A stretch of DNA of 64,000 nucleotides from Pseudeuparius sepicola (lineage: Eukaryota > Arthropoda > Insecta > Coleoptera > Anthribidae), in contig OY987298.1 of the NCBI GenBank assembly GCA_963920635.1, forward strand, positions 130,891,735-130,955,734. Reading direction: 5' to 3'. Shown here in pieces: positions 55,330 through 64,000 of this stretch. Each line of letters opens with the position of its first letter. Position 1 is the first letter of the stretch. A program made the translations under genes and the position numbers. A model generated the notes under the pieces. That model was not told where the DNA came from. It did not search any database and worked only from the letters and a program-made list of their open reading frames with translations.

Positions 55330-55575
55330 TACATTTTCTACAAGCGTGCGGAAAGGTACACTTTTCCACACGCATTTTAGTTTAGAAAGTGTCACTTTTC
55401 CGCACTACTGCGGAAAATACTTACCGCACTAGCGTGGAAAAGCGACACTTTCTAAACTAAAAGGCGCGCGGAAAAGTGTACTTTTAATTTCTTTGTTTTT
55501 CCGCACGCTTGTACAAAAATATAGTGTTCCTAACTCTTGCGGAAAAGTGGCACTTTCCGCACTTGTTAGGAAATA
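55330..55575. mobile_element. Foldback with TGCGGAAAAGTG..CACTTTCCGCA stems
   Basis: The outer stem ACAAGCGTGCGGAAA (about 55,340) pairs with TTTCCGCACGCTTGT (about 55,497). The inner stem TTTAGTTTAGAAAGTGTC pairs with GACACTTTCTAAACTAAA. The turn at 55,410-55,425 is TGCGGAAAATACTTACCGCA. A further half copy (TTGCGGAAAAGTGGCACTTT) follows at 55,538-55,565. It is a miniature element of unknown superfamily. Confidence 0.75.
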
Positions 55576-55709
55576 TACTATTTCATAGAGCTGAGAGCTG
55601 CCAAGACAAAATCTGCACGACCCAGTTTTGCCACTTCCATAATATCTTACGGAGTTATGGTAGATTCTCGTCTTCACCAAACTGTTGTTGTTGTCTCCGA
55701 TACTTCTGA

Positions 55710-56520
55710 TCATCCTATACAATGCGGTCATTTAATTGTGCAACACATGGGATTTTTTTTTATTAATTGCACAACCAAAAAACAAATATTCCCGAAAGTT
55801 GGTGCATGTAAGATAATCATATTCGGCGCACTTAGAATGGTTGCAAGTCAAACAGCATACAGGATAGGTCAAAAAATATAAAAATTGTACAAGAGTAAAG
55901 TACCCGTATTTCAGAAAATTCAGCAAAATGTTATTAAGAAAAGTTTTCTAGAAATAAAAGTTATGCCCAAATACGAAAACATGGCCTCCTAAAAAAATAT
56001 ATTTTTTTGAAAAACAATAATTTCCTAAAAAAAATGTTTTAATATTCACCCTAAACAATTTCATAAATCAATCAAAATTAAATCAATTTCACATAACTTT
56101 GTTCAAAGTCAAGCATATATTTATAAAATAAACTTAGATTTTAATTTCTTTAGGGAATCACAAATTTCATGTTTGTTGCAACGATATTAAACAAAACTTT
56201 AAAATTTCGAAAAAAATCTTCTGAACAAGGTAAAACATTAGTAATGATAATGTGTATATTAAAAACTCTTACTTTAGGTGCAAAATTTTTATTGCTAATT
56301 TTTTTTAAATAAGCGGTACTTCACTCTTGTACAGTTTTTATATTTTTTTACCGACCCTGTATGCTGTTTAACTTGCAACCATTCTAAGTGCACCTAATAT
56401 GATTATTGAACATGTATCAACTTTCGGCAATATCTGTATTTTGGTTTTGCAATTAATATAACAAAAGTCCCATAATGTTGCACACTTAAATGGCAACACT
56501 GTATAGAACATGGCAACTGG
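55710..56520. mobile_element. 0.8-kb foldback
   Basis: The left arm about 55,712-55,930 and right arm about 56,300-56,515 are inverted copies. Mirrored boxes are CTATACA.TG, CATTTAA.TGTGCAACA, CTTAGAATGGTTGCAAGT and TATAAAAA.TGTACAAGAGT. The frames at 55,657-55,926 and 56,403-56,603 lie in the arms and are not genes. Confidence 0.7.
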
Positions 56521-57328
56521 CTACCGCTCTCTGGAAAACTATGCAGTGTATCCAGTCTCCAGTCATAGCAATTTATATAAAGCAAGAACAAAAGGGTTGA
56601 CAAGTTATTATTATTATTTAATATTCAACGTATTTTTGGCCAAAATCGGAGTATTTTAGCTGTCGAATATGAGATGAGGCAATGCGGCAACGATAGAAAT
56701 ATCCTTAAAACAAATTCGAAGCCGATTTCGGGAAATAAAAGAGTGTATTCCCCATGTCTTTGTAGGGGTGCCAAACGTATCGAATAGTCCCGTCACGTCG
56801 TGACCTCAATCCCAGGACCAACTATTGAAAAATTTTATATACGCGAATTGAATCCAAAGCTCTCCGACGAGAGCGCTGACAACCAACCAAACCTTTTTCT
56901 GCGTGTTATTTCTCCGTTTTCCAAGTCTTCAGAGTCTGTAATTTATTTTAGTTCAATGTAAGAGCCTGTAATCAGTAACAGTTTTGTATTCCGATGTCGG
57001 GACCTTCATAAATTTGTAGACATTCAGTTTATAGTGTTTGTTTAAATTTTAATGAAAATCTACAAACTTGGACTGTCACACCACATATAAATTAGGTATT
57101 AAAAAGTTATCGACGAAGTTATGTGTTTCAATTTGAACGATTAAGGGAGAACGGATAGATTCTAGGTAATCTAACCACTTGGGTCCATGGATTTATCTTA
57201 CTGTTGTGTTCTCCATATTGAGCTTTTATGAATGTTTATACACATAATGTATGTAATTTTACGCGTTTATATCTGAAACAAAATTGAAAACTTTTAATTT
57301 TTAGCACAAACAATAGTTTTCCATTCTA

Positions 57329-57713
57329 TGGGGAACAGTGAGACATGGGCAAGAGTAACATGTCTCACTGTTACCCATGGTACTGCGAAATGAAAACATG
57401 ATAACAATACTAATCTCAAATATGTTTGAATTTTAATTACACCAATTGCTCAACACTATAGGATACAGTCCCTATTTAATGACAAAAACTGTAACAGCTT
57501 TCTCACAGTTCCCTCAGAAGCTCAATCTAACCGAAGTTAGTATTGCGTGCAAACTTCACACCAGCATCACAACTTGTAAACTGAATGACCGGGAGCTTTT
57601 AAAGTAGAAGGGAAGGCTGACTTATGGGTCTTGCTAACGTGCACCATCCAGCTATTTATAGGAGTAGGGCTATTTTGAATGCCTCACTCTTACCCATGTA
57701 TCAATGTTCCCCA
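57329..57713. mobile_element. 385-bp element with TGGGGAACA ends
   Basis: The outer ends TGGGGAACA..GA.ACATGGG and CCCATGTATCAATGTTCCCC are mirrored. Near the left end a second palindrome (GAGACATGGG..CCCATGG around AAGAGTAACATGTCTCACTG) forms an extra hairpin. Phrases such as CTCACTCTTACCCATG resemble those of the GGGGCAAG-ended family in style. No coding region. Confidence 0.6.
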
Positions 57714-57794
57714 GGTTCCCATATTTTAAAAAGATATTCTTGTTGTCTCATTAGCCCTGAAGATGATTCAAATCTATTGGCGTAACTCTCAGAG

Positions 57795-57855
57795 AAGTAA
57801 CCAAGGATAGAAAAAAAAGGTGGCGCTCAAAGGACGAAGTAACCAAGGATAGAGG
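57795..57855. repeat. Short direct repeat GAAGTAACCAAGGATAG
   Basis: The 17-base phrase occurs at about 57,795 and again at about 57,835, separated by an A-run and a GGTGGCGCTC segment. It may be a small target duplication around a lost or tiny insertion, or a slip. Confidence 0.5.
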
Positions 57856-57859
57856 AAGC

Positions 57860-60345
57860 ACCAGCATCAAATTACACACGTTTGTAGTCAACCAACATCT
57901 TATGCAAATTTACCGAAGTAAACAAACGTTAGGCCCGTGTGTACAACGTTTACCTGAGATAGGTTATATCCTGAGAAATATCAATTTGGCCACACACCAC
58001 ACTTTTTCTGCGTCCAATTGTATACAAAATCAGTCACTATATCCTAAATACTAATAAATAGCCTGTAAATTAACAGAAAAACAATTGAAAACACGAAAAT
58101 GCATACGTAAACAATCGGAAAATTTGACTTGCTGAGCAAACACAAAACAAATACCGCCGAGTTAAAGAATGCTGCTCTGTTTATTTTTTGTTCTTACTCC
58201 CTCCATTCTTAAGTAATATTCAATTGATGCTGAAAAGTCATGATGTGGAATGCTTAATTTCAAGTTCAGAAGAGTTTAATCTCTTCACAAAACATTAATG
58301 GGGACAATAATTATTATTGTACATATTTATATAAATTGCTGTGAATGAATTCCGATATTAGTTACCTATTATCGCTCATCTCCCTAATATCGCACAACAA
58401 ATTTAAGTATCCAGGGAGTGGCTAAAGTGTTTTTCTTGAGTCGAGTTGAACCATATAGAAAGTTTTTGTACATTCACCAGTTGTTCGAGCAGTATGGCTG
58501 TCAATGAAAAATACAGCGGTGAGTTTTTAAATCATGCAAGAAAATTTAAGATTTTGGGTCAGGTAAATGTATGTTCAAGTTCAATTTTTGATCTGCATGC
58601 AGCGAAAGGAATCATCATAATTTATCTAAAAAATTCCATTCTTAACATTTATTTTTATTGATAATGGTTTAGATTATTTTAGGTTAGGTTCCTTTTATCT
58701 CATACTCGGTTCCTAATATTGCGTTTGCAATACTTATAGTGTAGTAAAAAAAGCAGCAAATCTCACAGGTATATATCACAACCAAATTTCAGAACATTCT
58801 TTCTTCGTTCTGGAAATATTTAGAAAAAAAACGTTTGCGTCCATTTCAGGGGTATTAACTTAGGGTGCATTTTTATAGTCATGCCACTTTTTTTGGGTCG
58901 CAGAACGTTCTGGTAAATTACAGCAGGCTAATAATTTTGGAACACCCTGTTTAAACAGTTGTTTATTCCATAAACTTCTAAAAACTCAGTAATGTAGTTT
59001 CTTTGCATACCTATTGCATGATTTTCTCTCTGTGCAATTAATAGATACTAGTTATCTTTCGAAATTTCGTCTAAAAGAGGTGGTCACAGTTGTCCATGGG
59101 TTTAATTCTAGTAATATATGCTTGCAATGCCTTTTTCGAAGATCTATTTAATAAAAAAAAGGTAGCGAAAATACGTGCCATATTATACATACCTATATCT
59201 ATTTGGCACCAAAACACCTTCGTATAATAAAGACGATTTTCGGTGAATTTTGTACGTTCGATATCCACCTAATGATGGCTGTTTCGGACGTGAAAACGTT
59301 GCAGGGCTCGCATAAAAAAATAAATGCTAGACGACAGGACTTGAAGGTGATCGCACGAAGCGCGATTTTGCCGACAACAGCAAGCAGAACCGCTCAAAGG
59401 ACGACGTCGGACGCAGAAGTGTACTGTTTGTAGACGTGGTATTCGAGCGTATTTTTCAGATTATATTTATGGAAAATAAAATAGGTATGCTTTTGAGCTC
59501 CATGTCCCCTATTTGGGACTCTCGCCTCTGCCAAATAGGTATACATGTGTATTTCTAAATTATGGTACCGACGTAATATGGCGGGTAGAAAATGGAAAAT
59601 GTCATGTCATGTTGAACAAACAGTTTCTTACAAAATAAAGGTTATAGGGTGATTCAAATTAAAAAATATTAAGATTTTTCCTGCATTTACTCCTTCCGTC
59701 TGAACAACTGAAAGATTATAAAAGTTGACAAATTCCTCTCGCGGGCAGTTTTTATTCAGGGTAGAACATGTAAACCATCATTACCATCCCTTGTCCCTAT
59801 ACTCAATATTATTTTTTAAATGGAAAACTCTGAAAGCTAAATTTTTATTCAAATATATGAAACTTAAAGGTGGAATTCAAAATATAGCACTAACTGTAAC
59901 AGAAATTATTTACTATGTGTTGAACAAATGTCCACAATAATTATAGACGTCATCATTGTCACTTCATATTTAAATCCTACTTCCAGGCAGTATATGGGGC
60001 TTTAAGCCTATATTCAGTACCTACAGTCGCTTTATACAAGACAATGGCAACACGGCCGCCATGTTTTGGCAAATTAGAAGTGGGACTTTTTAAAAAATAT
60101 ATCAATATTGTGTATAGATAGAATTTTTTTATCGATGTGACTATTATATAATAAATTGTATCAATTAATTGCCTATTTTTTTGAGACATAAACGGTAAAA
60201 CCTACATACATGGTCCGTTTTGTTCATTTATAGGTATTTTATTATTATATAATTACTTATGTATTAATATTTAATGTTTCTCACTAGACATAACGTCTAG
60301 AATATACGAATAAATTTTGAATATGTGTTTGTATTTTGGAAAGTT
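57860..60345. other. Long AT-rich stretch without established gene
   Basis: Apart from the candidate exon start at 58,491-58,516, I see only spacer. A CACCCTGTTT phrase at about 58,948 resembles a CAGGGTG element end without a partner. A GTGATTCAAATTAAAAAATA phrase lies near 59,650. Frames of 65-76 codons show no motif. Confidence 0.35.
58491..58516 (+). CDS. Possible 5' coding exon (nine codons) ending in a strong donor
   Basis: ATGGCTGTCAATGAAAAATA followed by CAGCG runs directly into GTGAGT, an excellent splice donor. It is preceded by TTGTTCGAGCAGT, which resembles an arthropod initiator element (TCAGT type). No downstream exon was found and the ATG has only a fair context. It could be the 5' end of a gene lying outside the window, or chance. 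Confidence 0.2.
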
Positions 60346-60346
60346 T

Positions 60347-60495
60347 AAGCCTGGTTCATGCAGCAACTTTATCCTTTACTTTTACCTTATTTTTAAGAAA
60401 TATCGGTTCCAATCAAGGGACAAATGCTATTGTTTTTTTCTTAAAAATAAAGTAGAATTAAAAGATAAAGAAGGCGTATGAACCCGGCATTAGAA
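60347..60495. mobile_element. 149-bp miniature element with CCGGGTTCAT ends
   Basis: The left end AAGCCTGGTTCATGC is mirrored by the inverse of CGTATGAACCCGGCATT. The arms (about 55 bp) share TTTATC.TTTTA.TT..ACTTTATTTTTAAGAAA text. There is no coding capacity and no obvious target duplication. The style is that of insect miniature inverted-repeat elements. Confidence 0.65.
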
Positions 60496-60649
60496 ATGAG
60501 TAGCAATAAAGAGAAAATTTTAAAACCTAAAACTCAAAGAATGACTGCTTTTATTTTTGGTTTTGACACTTTTCATATTTCACATAGGTATTTATTTTCA
60601 TTGATACAATAACAAATTAGTCATAAGAAAAATCAAAAATTATATTACA

Positions 60650-61260
60650 ATCTTCAACATCCTTCCCTTTGGATGATTTTCTTAAGCCCTTTGTTTTACA
60701 TAAAATTTCTGTTTGTGATTTAAATAAATCTTTCTTGACAATGTCCGCAATTTGCTTTACTGGTGCTTGTTTGGGACCACAAAAGCTTGTTTGGATTCTA
60801 CAAACTCTATTAGTATCATTTTCTTAACCTTTACCTTTTGGTTGTTTCATGTAAACCTCTTCATCGAGTTTTCCATATAAGAGCATGCTGTAGAGACATC
60901 CAATTGAGTCAATTCAATATTTTCACCAGCAGCTATGCTTAGTATTGCTCTTATCGTTCCAGATTTCACTAGGTCTAAACGTTTGGTCGTAGTCTTAACC
61001 TTTTCTTTGTGAACAACCTTTCATTACCAACCTCGCCTAGTATTTTTCTATTGATCCATCCGGATTTATCCTCTCCTTGTATATCCATTTACAAGATATT
61101 ATAATGCTTTCTTGTCTTTTGGAAGTTTCTGTAAAACTCATGTTCGTTTTCTTCATATGTGACTTCATTTCTTTATCCATTACAGCTAATCAGTAGCTCC
61201 GATCACCGGTCTTTACAGCTTCTTCATAGTTATTAGGTTCACTACTTTTTAAAACATAAT
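60650..61260 (-). pseudogene. Copia-type polymerase remnant (reverse transcriptase N-terminal part)
   Basis: On the minus strand several frames together give the signature order of Copia reverse transcriptase. First comes a YWLAVMDKEMKSH-like segment, then SFTETSKRQESIIISCKWIY with KE, then an RINPDGS-like linker and ARLVMKG. After this comes the segment that in Copia elements includes the first catalytic strand, here badly decayed, and LYGKLDEEVYMKQPKG, the hallmark of Copia polymerases. The end reads NRVCRIQTSFCGPKQAP. At least three stops and several frame shifts make it inactive. No LTRs, integrase or RNase H were found nearby, so this is an isolated fragment of an old Copia insertion. 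Confidence 0.75.
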
Positions 61261-61735
61261 TGCAACATAGCCTCCAAATTTACCTATCTCCTAAATCTGT
61301 GATTAGGTTAGAAATCAGTGCAGACTTGTTAATTGAAAGCTGATATAACAACTTTAGAAGCATTTTTCCTTACAATATATTACTATGCAATACCTATATT
61401 AGTATAGGTATATCAAATTTATAACGGAATTCTGTTTCTGTTTCGGCAACTCTAAAGTGCTCGAAAGTACTACGCAGTTGGAGGTCAGTCATTATGATAA
61501 CAGACAGACAACAGACAAGAAGCCGAGCACTAAATGTTTCGGAAACGTTTTTATACACGTACGAATTTAAATGCGGTGATAACCTTATCATCAATGTCGA
61601 TCGAAGTAGGAATTTAAGGCAGCCGATGGTATGAGCCGTCACGATGGTGCATTTCTAGAATTCCTCCAGAGTGTCCATAGTGAAATTGCGTCCGCTGTAT
61701 AATATAAACTGTCGAAGGACAATACTACCCGAAAA
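61261..61735. other. Spacer, nothing recognised
   Basis: AT-rich sequence with no element ends. The 82-codon minus-strand frame at 61,394-61,642 has no recognisable motif. Confidence 0.4.
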
Positions 61736-61739
61736 CAAA

Positions 61740-62000
61740 CAGGCATAGAGCAAACTACCCCTAAAATTATGAGCGGCCCTCGTTAGAGCCGAGAGGATGG
61801 CCGTTCTCGGTTAATTCGCGAGAGGGCTTGATGCTGGATGCTGCCCTGTTCCGCCCTAACTCAATATACCGGCCAGTAACAACGTTCCTGTGAAAGTCGG
61901 GTAACTCCGTTATGCAAATCAGGGGGTGAAGTGGGAGTTTTATAAATTGCCCGCCATTGGGCGGTAATCCGAGGCGCGGAGAAGTTTCACTAACTTTTCA
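61740..62000. other. GC-rich non-coding block with an octamer motif
   Basis: A 260-bp island with TTCTCGGTTAATTCGCGAGA, a POU-type octamer ATGCAAAT at about 61,912, and a GCCCGCCATTGGGCGG stem. There is no open frame. The combination of an octamer, a homeodomain-like TTAATT core and GC-rich context would fit an enhancer; it is not proof. Confidence 0.3.
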
Positions 62001-62214
62001 GGAAATTTAAGCCCATATTCCATGCTCTATATTAATTACTATACATGGGTAATGTTAGAACATTCCGATGGTACAATAGGGAGATTTCTAGACAAGATGA
62101 TCACTTTTTTAAACACCAGAAACACACGCACAGCTTGAAACATTCCCTTTTATAGTATGAGAGCCGGCCGCATGATTTCAAGTCTCAGAAGATTATAATA
62201 TAGAATAAGATGTT

Positions 62215-62497
62215 TTTTTTTATGGGCTAGACAACGACGGCCATTGACCCAGATCCAAGGTTTATTTCACCCTCCTTCGACTCGCTGGCAGGAGTTTGTC
62301 TGGCTCGGAGCCATCTCCTTGCCAGCTATATATTGTTAATATACTTAAACCTAACTTAAACCTAAAGACAAACACACAAACATAAATACAAACACAACAC
62401 CCATGGCACATACCGTGGTGGGACTCGAACCCACGACGTACGGTGCCAAAGCGTGGGTCTAATCCAAAGACCCACTGGGACACCGCTGCCCCAAAAA
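62215..62497 (-). mobile_element. tRNA-derived SINE with target duplication
   Basis: On the minus strand the element begins GGGGCAGCGGTGTCCCAGTG. It contains a good RNA polymerase III A-box (TGTCCCAGTGG, 62,472-62,482) and a perfect B-box (GGTTCGAGTCC, 62,421-62,431). It ends after a unique tail in an A-run (GTCTAGCCCATAAAAAAAAA). Flanking AAGATGTT at 62,207-62,214 and 62,498-62,505 is the target duplication; the host element's other copy at about 937-944 has the same octamer once. The tRNA-like head folds only partly into a cloverleaf. It was probably mobilised by a LINE. Confidence 0.85.
62421..62482 (-). promoter_or_regulatory. Internal RNA polymerase III promoter (A- and B-box) of the SINE
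   Basis: B-box GGTTCGAGTCC at 62,421-62,431 and A-box TGTCCCAGTGG at 62,472-62,482, read on the minus strand, are spaced as in tRNA genes. They would direct transcription toward lower coordinates through the SINE body. Confidence 0.7.
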
Positions 62498-63097
62498 AAG
62501 ATGTTATGTAAAATGTAGACAGTATATTTCTTTACTTGAAGCGAGTAGGTTGCCTCAATTAATATGGGCCCGAGGCCCGATCATTGTTATTTAAAGCAAT
62601 TGTGGTTAATTTTTAGGCAAATCTACTCTCATATGATTATAGAACAAAATAGGAAAGAATGCGCTTGGAGCAACAATAAAAAAGGGTCCCTTGGTCCTTT
62701 AGAAACCCGATAGGAGTATTTTCGGGGCCCCGAAAATCCTCCGCTGTTAAAAACGGCGCGAAAGACGGGGGCAAGTCTGGACCTCGGGGACGCGAGTTGT
62801 GTGCCCGTATCATATATCTACCGTTTAATACCCAGGAAAACATGTTTTTCAAACGCGTGTTTTGGGAGATCTGACGGTACGGCGAGATGGCAGGAGAACG
62901 GATAATCAACATATTTAACTAAACTTTTTCAGGTAAATTATTTCCCGTTTTCGAGTTATTTAGGATTTTCGGCGAAAAAAACGACCAAGCAGGTGGGACG
63001 CATCTTTTTTACGTGATTGGTCGGCATTTCCCGTCACCTAAAAGCCAAAGTAACTGTCCGAAATTGCCGTTTTTCGCCGAGCTACAGCTAAGTAGAG

Positions 63098-63195
63098 TTG
63101 CCACGAGACGAGACGAGACGAGACAATGGTCGAGACGAGACGAGACAGACGTTGTCTCGTCTCGTCTCGTCTCGTTTTGTCTCGTTTATCTCGAG
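63098..63195. repeat. (GAGAC)n / (GTCTC)n hairpin microsatellite
   Basis: A run of GAGAC units on the left turns into GTCTC units on the right around GACAGACGTTGTC, so the microsatellite is inverted upon itself and can form a stem of about 30 bp. It sits at the junction between the broken TIR element and the LINE fragment. Confidence 0.85.
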
Positions 63196-63267
63196 TTGTT
63201 TTGTTTTATAAACGGTAGAACCAACAACCGAGAGTCTGGAATCGGTTAACGAAGAACATTTTGAAGG

Positions 63268-64000
63268 CTTGGACACACATATGAGACAGGCAGTATTGCG
63301 ATACTAAGGCACAGACCCACTTAGCAGGCCACCGCTACCAAGATTAAATTCTTCCAGGAAACTTGCGATCGTGCTCGATCTTATGAACACAAGAATTTTA
63401 CCAAGCTATGTTTCAGTGACACCAACATTAGAACGTATGCACATGTTAATCTACTGTGCCGCAACGGCAGTCATCACTGTAATGGGTGCCAAGATCCGAA
63501 CGGCCCAAGAGTTGAATCGTGCAAGACCAGAACCACGAATGGCTCAATGGGAAATGCGACTAAATCGGAAGATCGAGAGTCATAGGACAAGTGACGGAAT
63601 ATATCAGAGGAGTTAGAACTAGAAGGATCCAGAGGGCGGTGCAGGCAATAATGAGCCGCACCCAAATGCATTCTCGGCATGACCCCGCGAACATCACTGC
63701 TCAACAATGTCTTGACACATTAAAACAAAAACTTTCTGTTTTCGCAGGGCGTCTGAGAAGATACAAGGCTAGTAACAACAGGAAACGAGACAACAAACTC
63801 TTTGAACGATCAGAAAAGGGTTTCTACCGTGCTTTTAATTCTAGCGCCGATGCCACAAATGCGAGTTACCCTAGCAGAGAACAGGTCGATGGTTTCTGGA
63901 GAAATCAACTTGCCACACCAGGTCCATACAATGTCAGTGCAAGCTGGATCAGCGAAGAACGCGAGATGGGCCGGAACTATAGCCAGATGCAACACGAGCA
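63268..64000 (+). pseudogene. LINE (non-LTR retrotransposon) polyprotein fragment, runs off the window
   Basis: The frame from 63,371 includes IYCAATAVITVMGAKIRTAQ and RPEPRMAQWEMRLNRKIESH. A frameshift near 63,595 moves the continuation to another frame. That frame is open without stops from about 63,604 to the window end, giving RIQRAVQAIMSRTQMHSRHD, CLDTLKQKLSVFAGRLRRYK, NKLFERSEKGFYRAF and PSREQVDGFWRNQLATPGPY. This pattern (basic, arginine-rich segment, RRYKxxNxRKxxNxLF, then a VxxFW segment) is what precedes the reverse transcriptase domain in arthropod LINEs. An upstream stop at about 63,285 breaks the earlier part. The clade is not decided; the catalytic domain would lie beyond the right edge. 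Confidence 0.7.

Larger units (their letters stand above)
62157..63093 (+). mobile_element. 1.2-kb TIR element, copy 2 (right end missing, SINE inside)
   Basis: It matches 890-1,555 in direct orientation: the AGTATGAGAGCCGGCCGCAT end, the GAAGCGAGTAGGTTGCCTCA box, the GC-rich core, and the TTTTCGCCGAGCTACAGCT box where the match stops at 63,093. The right third, including the second terminal repeat, is absent; a GAGAC microsatellite and a LINE fragment follow. A SINE insertion at 62,215-62,497 interrupts the left terminal repeat. Confidence 0.8.

Noticed and set aside
62405..62492. Functional tRNA gene on the minus strand
   Set aside because: The head has good A- and B-boxes, but it is joined to a SINE body and A-run and flanked by a target duplication, so it is a SINE.

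Overview
The window reads as non-coding chromosomal DNA from an insect or closely related arthropod. It is AT-rich, eukaryotic in structure, and dotted with short GTAGGTACCTA-type simple repeats. Nearly every recognisable feature is a transposable-element remnant or an inverted repeat. There is no intact host gene, no rRNA, no free-standing tRNA and nothing prokaryotic. The order cannot be fixed from the sequence alone. Almost all open frames of 60-190 codons are chance frames or frames running through hairpin arms, and they are not annotated as genes.

Layout. 0.2-3.7 kb: a 1.2-kb terminal-inverted-repeat (TIR) element, several palindromes and two diverged copies of a GC-rich block. 3.7-9.5 kb: a degenerate ~135-bp tandem array, a 254-bp GC-rich miniature element, a 1.7-kb foldback element (a hairpin-forming inverted repeat) and a 1.2-kb GGGTAAGGTGGGG-ended element. 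9.9-14.25 kb: a three-level nest, with a P-like transposon carrying a THAP zinc-finger exon inside a decayed Tc1 transposon inside a TIR pair. 17.4-23.4 kb: a minisatellite, a duplicated ~1-kb segment, a large foldback with CAGGGTGT ends, and a second copy of the 2.5-kb repeat family that carries a TTAA-flanked foldback insertion. 25-26.4 kb: a 1.1-kb hairpin. 28-36.3 kb: a Penelope-like retroelement with a recognisable GIY-YIG endonuclease, a second fragment of its 3' end, a 2.79-kb palindrome built from two inverted mariner-type transposase pieces, and a 121-bp hAT-like miniature element. 38-46 kb: paired GC-rich blocks, small TIR elements, and two TTAA-flanked foldbacks sharing one TTAA. 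46.6-57.7 kb: nested CAGGGTGT foldbacks, a probable solo LTR, a compound AT-rich palindrome and more foldbacks. 60.3-64 kb: a miniature element, a decayed Copia polymerase, a second copy of the first TIR element interrupted by a tRNA-derived SINE, a GAGAC microsatellite, and the 5' part of a LINE polyprotein running off the right edge.

None of the coding remnants forms a pathway. They are molecular fossils of DNA transposons (P, Tc1, mariner, hAT-like, TTAA-targeting), non-LTR retrotransposons (LINE, SINE, Penelope) and LTR elements (Copia, plus a possible solo LTR). Between them lie GC-rich blocks of 150-450 bp without open frames. Three of these blocks occur as pairs 2.6-3.6 kb apart. They may be conserved regulatory DNA or old repeats; the sequence alone cannot decide.

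The best-supported observations are insertion histories readable within the window. They include the exact 8-bp duplication around the P-like element, the TTAA insertion with its empty site in the sister copy at 2.7 kb, and the SINE insertion with its empty site at about 0.94 kb. All boundaries come from reading by eye; no alignment or database search was run.
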